DNA from: Saccharothrix syringae
Lineage (GTDB): Bacteria > Actinomycetota > Actinomycetes > Mycobacteriales > Pseudonocardiaceae
DNA: 64,000 nt
Direction: 5' to 3'
Assembly: GCF_009498035.1 (NCBI RefSeq)
Contig: NZ_CP034550.1
Coordinates: forward strand, 6,696,001-6,760,000
Shown: positions 60,579 to 64,000 of the stretch, in pieces
How the letters are laid out: each line of letters opens with the position of its first letter
Numbering within the stretch: position 1 is the first letter of the stretch
Position numbers and translations under genes: made by a program
Notes under the pieces: model-generated
What the model was told of the DNA's origin: nothing
Seen by the model: only the letters and a program-made list of their open reading frames with translations
The model's database searches: none

Positions 60579-62269
60579 GGTTGCTCCTTCGTGGGCACGC
60601 GCAGCGTGGTGAGGTAGGCGGCGAAGTCGCCGAACCGGGAGTGGTCGAACACCGCCCGCCGGGGCACGGCCAGGCCCAGCCGGGTCCGCACCCGGGCGAC
60701 CACGTCCGGGGCGAGCAGGGAGTAGCCGCCGACCCCGAAGAAGTCGTCGTCCACACCGATCTCGGCGCACCCGGTGGTGTCCCGCCAGATGCCGGCCAGC
60801 TCCCGCTCCAGCTCACCGCTGGGCGGGCGGCCGAGGGGCGCCCGCACGGGCGGGGGGAGCGCCGCCCGGTCCACCTTGCCGGTCGACGTGCGGGGCAGGT
60901 CGTCGAGCAGCACGTAGTGGGCGGGCACCATGACCGGCGGCAGCACGCGCACCGCGTGGCGGCGCAACGCGGTCACCTCCGGCCGGCGGTCGGGGTGCGC
61001 GACGACGTAGGCCGCGATCCCCGGCGCGACCCGGCCGGCGCCGTGCAGCCGCACCGCCACCTCGGCGACGCCCGGCGCGGTCGACAGGGCCGCCTCGACG
61101 TCGCCGAGCCGGACCCGCACGCCGCGGATCTTCACCTCGTCGTCGAGCCGGCCGACGAACACCAGCTCCCCGGCCGCGTCGTACCGCCCGAGGTCGCCGG
61201 TGCGGTACACCCGGACCGCCGGGTCCCCGCCCGGGTCGGCCAGGAAGCGTTGCGCCGTCTCGTCCTCCCGCCCCAGGTAGCCGTGCGCGAGGTACCGGGA
61301 GCGGACCAGGACCTCACCGACGCCGGTGCCGGTGCCGGTGCCGGTGCCGGTGCCGTCCAGCAGGACCTCGCGGCCGGGGATGGGCCGCCCGACCGGCACC
61401 ACCTCGCCGGTGAACCCGGCCGGCACGCGGTACCAGGTGGCCAGGGTGCACTCGGTGGGCCCGTAGAAGTTGCGGACCTCGGCATCGGGCAGGTACCGGG
61501 CCGCGGCGGTGAGCAGGTCGGGTGGCAGCACCTCGCCGAACAGGCCCAGCGAGCGGACCTCGGGCAGCGGCCGGTCGGCACGGGCGGTGAACAGCGCCCG
61601 GCACAGGCTGGGCACGGTGAGCAGGTGGCTGACCCGCTGCTCGGCGACCAGCGCGGCGATCCGGGCCGGGTCGGACTTCTCCCCGGCCGACGGCACCACC
61701 AGGGTCGCCCCGGCGTGCAGCGCCGCGAGCACCTCGGCGTAGGCGGCGTCGTAGCTCATCACGGCCCACTGCAACACCCGGCTCCCCGGCGCCAGCGCCA
61801 GCTCCGCGGCGAACCAGCGGGCGAACTGGTCGAGGTTGGCGCGGGGTTGCACGATCCCCTTGGGCGTGCCGGTGGAGCCCGAGGTGTAGACCACGCAGCC
61901 GGTGTCCGCGGGCACCGCCGCGGGCCGGCCGCCGAGCCGGCGGGCGACGGGTCCCCCGGCTTCCCAGGTGAGCAGCGCCGCCGGCCGGCAGTCCCCCACC
62001 ACCTGCTCGCGGCGCACCGGCGGGTGGGTGGGGTTCAACCAGACGAACGGCACCTCGGCCCGCAGGGCGGCCACCAGCGCGATCACCGCCGGCAGGCCCT
62101 CGTCCACCTCCACCGCCAGGACCTCGCCGGGGGCCAACCCCAGCGCCCGCAGCACCGCGGCGCACCGGTCCACCAGTGCCGCCAGCTCGCCGTAGCCGGT
62201 CACGCCCTCGGCGCTGTGCACGGCCGGCGCGGCCGGGTCGTGCCCGGTCAGCCGTTCCCAGGCGTTCAC
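60575..62269 (-). CDS. NRPS adenylation-carrier didomain protein
   Basis: The 564-residue protein has an adenylation domain with A3 core VYTSGSTGTPKGIV, A5 NFYGPTECTL, A7 VYRTGDLGR, A8 GRLDDEVKIRGVRV and A10 Lys in PRTSTGKVDR. A carrier domain with the phosphopantetheine Ser near residue 517 (FFGVGGYSLL) follows. The Asp that binds the amino group of alpha-amino acids is kept (MSYDAAYAEV). It loads an amino acid onto its own carrier. It overlaps both neighbours (GTGA with the KAS III gene, ATGA with the MIO gene). An in-frame hexamer repeat encodes Gly-Thr five times near the A6 region. Confidence 0.9.
   Translation of the reverse strand: MNAWERLTGHDPAAPAVHSAEGVTGYGELAALVDRCAAVLRALGLAPGEVLAVEVDEGLPAVIALVAALRAEVPFVWLNPTHPPVRREQVVGDCRPAALLTWEAGGPVARRLGGRPAAVPADTGCVVYTSGSTGTPKGIVQPRANLDQFARWFAAELALAPGSRVLQWAVMSYDAAYAEVLAALHAGATLVVPSAGEKSDPARIAALVAEQRVSHLLTVPSLCRALFTARADRPLPEVRSLGLFGEVLPPDLLTAAARYLPDAEVRNFYGPTECTLATWYRVPAGFTGEVVPVGRPIPGREVLLDGTGTGTGTGTGVGEVLVRSRYLAHGYLGREDETAQRFLADPGGDPAVRVYRTGDLGRYDAAGELVFVGRLDDEVKIRGVRVRLGDVEAALSTAPGVAEVAVRLHGAGRVAPGIAAYVVAHPDRRPEVTALRRHAVRVLPPVMVPAHYVLLDDLPRTSTGKVDRAALPPPVRAPLGRPPSGELERELAGIWRDTTGCAEIGVDDDFFGVGGYSLLAPDVVARVRTRLGLAVPRRAVFDHSRFGDFAAYLTTLRVPTKEQP
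61325..61354. repeat. Hexanucleotide repeat inside the adenylation gene
   Basis: Five consecutive ggtgcc units encode a Gly-Thr run between VLLD and VGEVLV, a loop of the adenylation domain. Unit changes would keep the frame, so protein length can vary without loss of function. Confidence 0.7.
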
Positions 62270-63255
62270 GGCGCCTGCCCCGTCACCTCGACCACCGCCA
62301 GCGTGCAGGCGAACCCGCTGCCCCCGCCGACCAGCAGCACCGCGTCGCCGGGGCGCACCGCGCCGGTCGTCACCAGGTGGTGCAGGCCGACCAGGTTGTC
62401 GGCGGCGCCCAGGTGCCCGGTCGTCGCGCCGAAGTCCCAGGTGGACAGGGTGTCGTCGAGGCCGAGGATGCGGAACAGGCCGAGGTTCACCGGTTCGGTG
62501 GCCACCACCGGCACCGCGCGGGTGATCCGGTCGGCGGTGGTGCCGGCCTCGTCCAGCACCTGCTCGAAGGTTTCCGTGATCACGTCCCTGATCCGCTCCA
62601 GGTGCTCGTGCACGGGCACCACGTGGTGGTACCGCTCGCGCATCGCGGTGAAGTCCACCGGCTCGGCACCGGCCGGGAACCCGTCGCCGCGCGACTCCGC
62701 CTCCAGGCCGTTGTCGTAACCGGTGGCGATGGCGGTGATCCGGGCGAAGCCGCCGTGCGCGCCCAGCAGCAGCGCACCGGCGCCGTCGCCGAACACCGCC
62801 TGGGAGTCGCAGTTCCACCGGTCGAAGCCCGCCGCGTCGAACCGGTCCGCCGCGGTGACCAGCACGTGGCCACCGCCGTCGGCGAGCAGTCGCGCGCCCA
62901 GTTCCACCGCGGCCAGGCCGCCGTTGCAGGACTGGAGCACGTCGTAGCCGGGCACGTCGGCGCCGACCGCGTGCGCCGCCACGTACGGCGCGGCGGACCA
63001 GTACCGGGCCCCCTGGGAGTCGAGGTAGGTGTGCAGCACCGCCCGCACCGGCGGCGGCGAACCACCCAGTGCCTCCTTCGCCGCCAGCACGGCCATCTCG
63101 GCCGCCACGTGCTCGTCGGCGACGCACACCGAGGTGATCCCGCCGGCCTCGGCCTGCTCGGCGGAGTACCAGCCCCGGGACACGGCGTCGGCGGTCTCGA
63201 CCCGCGCGGGCAGGTGGGCGCCGAGGCCCGCGACGTACAGGTCGGGCGTTCGCAT
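62266..63255 (-). CDS. KAS III-like acyltransferase
   Basis: The 329-residue thiolase-fold protein has C110 in VLQSCNGGLAA, and His and Asn in TTGHLGAADNLVGLHHL, giving a Cys-His-Asn triad typical of FabH/CerJ-type enzymes. Members of this group condense or transfer acyl groups in polyketide and peptide antibiotic pathways. It may acylate the aminoacyl carrier protein or release it. It lies 10 bp behind the thioesterase-bearing gene and overlaps the adenylation gene. Confidence 0.85.
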   Translation of the reverse strand: MRTPDLYVAGLGAHLPARVETADAVSRGWYSAEQAEAGGITSVCVADEHVAAEMAVLAAKEALGGSPPPVRAVLHTYLDSQGARYWSAAPYVAAHAVGADVPGYDVLQSCNGGLAAVELGARLLADGGGHVLVTAADRFDAAGFDRWNCDSQAVFGDGAGALLLGAHGGFARITAIATGYDNGLEAESRGDGFPAGAEPVDFTAMRERYHHVVPVHEHLERIRDVITETFEQVLDEAGTTADRITRAVPVVATEPVNLGLFRILGLDDTLSTWDFGATTGHLGAADNLVGLHHLVTTGAVRPGDAVLLVGGGSGFACTLAVVEVTGQAP

Positions 63256-63265
63256 CCGGTCCCCT

Positions 63266-64000
63266 TCAGCGGAGCTTCGCGGCCAGGACCGGCCCGATCT
63301 GGGCCAGTGACTCGGGTTGGGTCATGCGGTGGTGCCGGCTGACGACGTCGTGGTCCTCGATGGTGCCGCCGACGTAGCGCCGCCACGCCTCGGGCGTGGC
63401 CACCCGCGGGTCCAACGTGGAGGTGAACAGCAGCAGGTCGCCGGGGAAGAAGTCCGGGACGTGCTCGGCGGCCAGCCGGGTGTTGTTCAGCATGGTGTCC
63501 GCGATGGCCGTCACGTGCCGCTCGGACAGGCTGGCCAGCGCGCTGCCCCGGCCGCGCAGGATGGCCACGAACTGCTCGAAGGTGACCGGGTCGTCGGTGT
63601 CCGGGGTGCCGTCCAGCGCGAACCGCACGGGCTCGTCCTCGCGCGGGGTGCCGAACAGCAGGAGCAGCAGCGCCAGGATGCTGCGCTCGCTGGGCACCGG
63701 CTTCTCGGGGAGGTCGCACACCGGGGTGGAGTCGAGCATGGTCAGCGTGGCGACCCGCTCACCGCGCCGGTGCAGCTCGGTGGCCACGGCGTGGGCGACC
63801 AGACCGCCGAAGGACCAGCCGAGCAGGTGGTAGGGACCGGTCGGCCGCACCGCGCGGATCTCGTCGGCGTACTCGGCGGCCATCTGCCGCACCGAGGTGG
63901 GCAGGGGGCCGCCGCCGGCGAGGTTGCGGGCCTGCACCGCGTAGATCGGGCGGTCCGGGCCGAGGTGCCGGAGCAGGCCGCTGTAGGCCCAGCCCAGGCC
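63266..64000 (-). CDS. Thioesterase domain at the end of an NRPS-type protein (partial)
   Basis: The frame is open to the window edge and encodes 244 residues of a type I-like thioesterase: GLGWAYSGLLRHLGPDRPIYAVQARNL, the nucleophile GWSFGGLVAHAVA, the Asp region LDSTPVC, and a His in the tail (VSRHHRMTQPESL). The sequence before the nucleophile continues beyond 64000, so it is either the C-terminus of a larger NRPS or the major part of a stand-alone thioesterase. It releases the assembled product or edits carriers. It is the first visible gene of the operon. Confidence 0.8.
   Translation of the reverse strand, partial: GLGWAYSGLLRHLGPDRPIYAVQARNLAGGGPLPTSVRQMAAEYADEIRAVRPTGPYHLLGWSFGGLVAHAVATELHRRGERVATLTMLDSTPVCDLPEKPVPSERSILALLLLLFGTPREDEPVRFALDGTPDTDDPVTFEQFVAILRGRGSALASLSERHVTAIADTMLNNTRLAAEHVPDFFPGDLLLFTSTLDPRVATPEAWRRYVGGTIEDHDVVSRHHRMTQPESLAQIGPVLAAKLR

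Noticed and set aside
61325..61354. Phase-variable switch at the hexamer repeat
   Set aside because: Six-base units cannot shift the frame, so on/off switching by slippage is not possible; only loop length would change.
1..64000. tRNA, rRNA, CRISPR arrays, prophage or insertion sequence
   Set aside because: I looked for cloverleaf-like segments, regular repeat-spacer patterns and transposase or integrase motifs and saw none; a tRNAscan and IS search would be the decisive test.

Overview
The window is very GC-rich actinomycete DNA: codon third positions are almost all G or C, GTG and TTG starts are common, and there are many secreted carbohydrate-active proteins. The gene mix (GH49 dextranase, ROK regulators, NRPS-type genes, trypsin-STAND-WD40 protein) fits a soil filamentous actinomycete, possibly Pseudonocardiales; that placement is inference from style and content, not from a marker gene. 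I saw no rRNA, tRNA, CRISPR array, transposase or phage gene.

Left part (1-15 kb): a decayed TPR gene; a secreted GH18 chitinase-like enzyme preceded by a near-consensus DasR (dre) operator; an MmyB-type regulator divergent from an SDR; a secreted vanadium-haloperoxidase-like protein; an enoyl-CoA hydratase divergent from an HxlR regulator; two secreted DUF4082 proteins, one fused to an N,N-dimethylformamidase-like domain; an ArsR regulator overlapping a SulP anion transporter; an AA10 lytic polysaccharide monooxygenase; and an unannotatable 43-codon gene that has its own promoter, ribosome binding site and terminator.

15-24 kb is a dextran/isomalto-oligosaccharide locus. One reverse-strand operon encodes a sugar-binding lipoprotein, two permeases, a cytoplasmic GH13 glucosidase and a secreted GH49 dextranase with a ricin-type lectin domain. 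A divergent ROK regulator shares an inverted-repeat control region with it. The ABC ATPase is absent and presumably shared from elsewhere.

24-30 kb: an intact histidine kinase whose response regulator is a ruin, a TetR regulator with a perfect 36-bp palindrome in front of a coupled MMPL exporter, a VOC protein and two gene fossils (TetR and NmrA-type).

30-41 kb is the most unusual catabolic-looking block: two 2-hydroxyacyl-CoA-dehydratase-like subunits and a CaiB-type CoA-transferase in one operon, two tandem PaaX-like repressors, and a tightly overlapping operon of solute-binding protein, permease, ATPase and a CapA-like metallophosphatase, followed by a secreted alpha/beta hydrolase. The dehydratase subunits lack most of the expected cluster-ligating cysteines.

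41-57 kb: a secreted beta-propeller protein, a ROK regulator divergent from a 1214-residue GH3 enzyme, an unknown secreted protein, a methyltransferase preceded by a 15-codon open frame, a 1296-residue trypsin-STAND-beta-propeller protein, a LysR/SDR divergent pair and a LuxR-type regulator.

57.8 kb to the right edge is the start of a natural-product cluster on the reverse strand: an NRPS-type thioesterase (continuing past the edge), a KAS III-like acyltransferase, an adenylation-carrier protein, an MIO-type aromatic amino acid lyase/aminomutase and a TrpB2-like PLP enzyme; the last four are joined by short gaps or stop/start overlaps.
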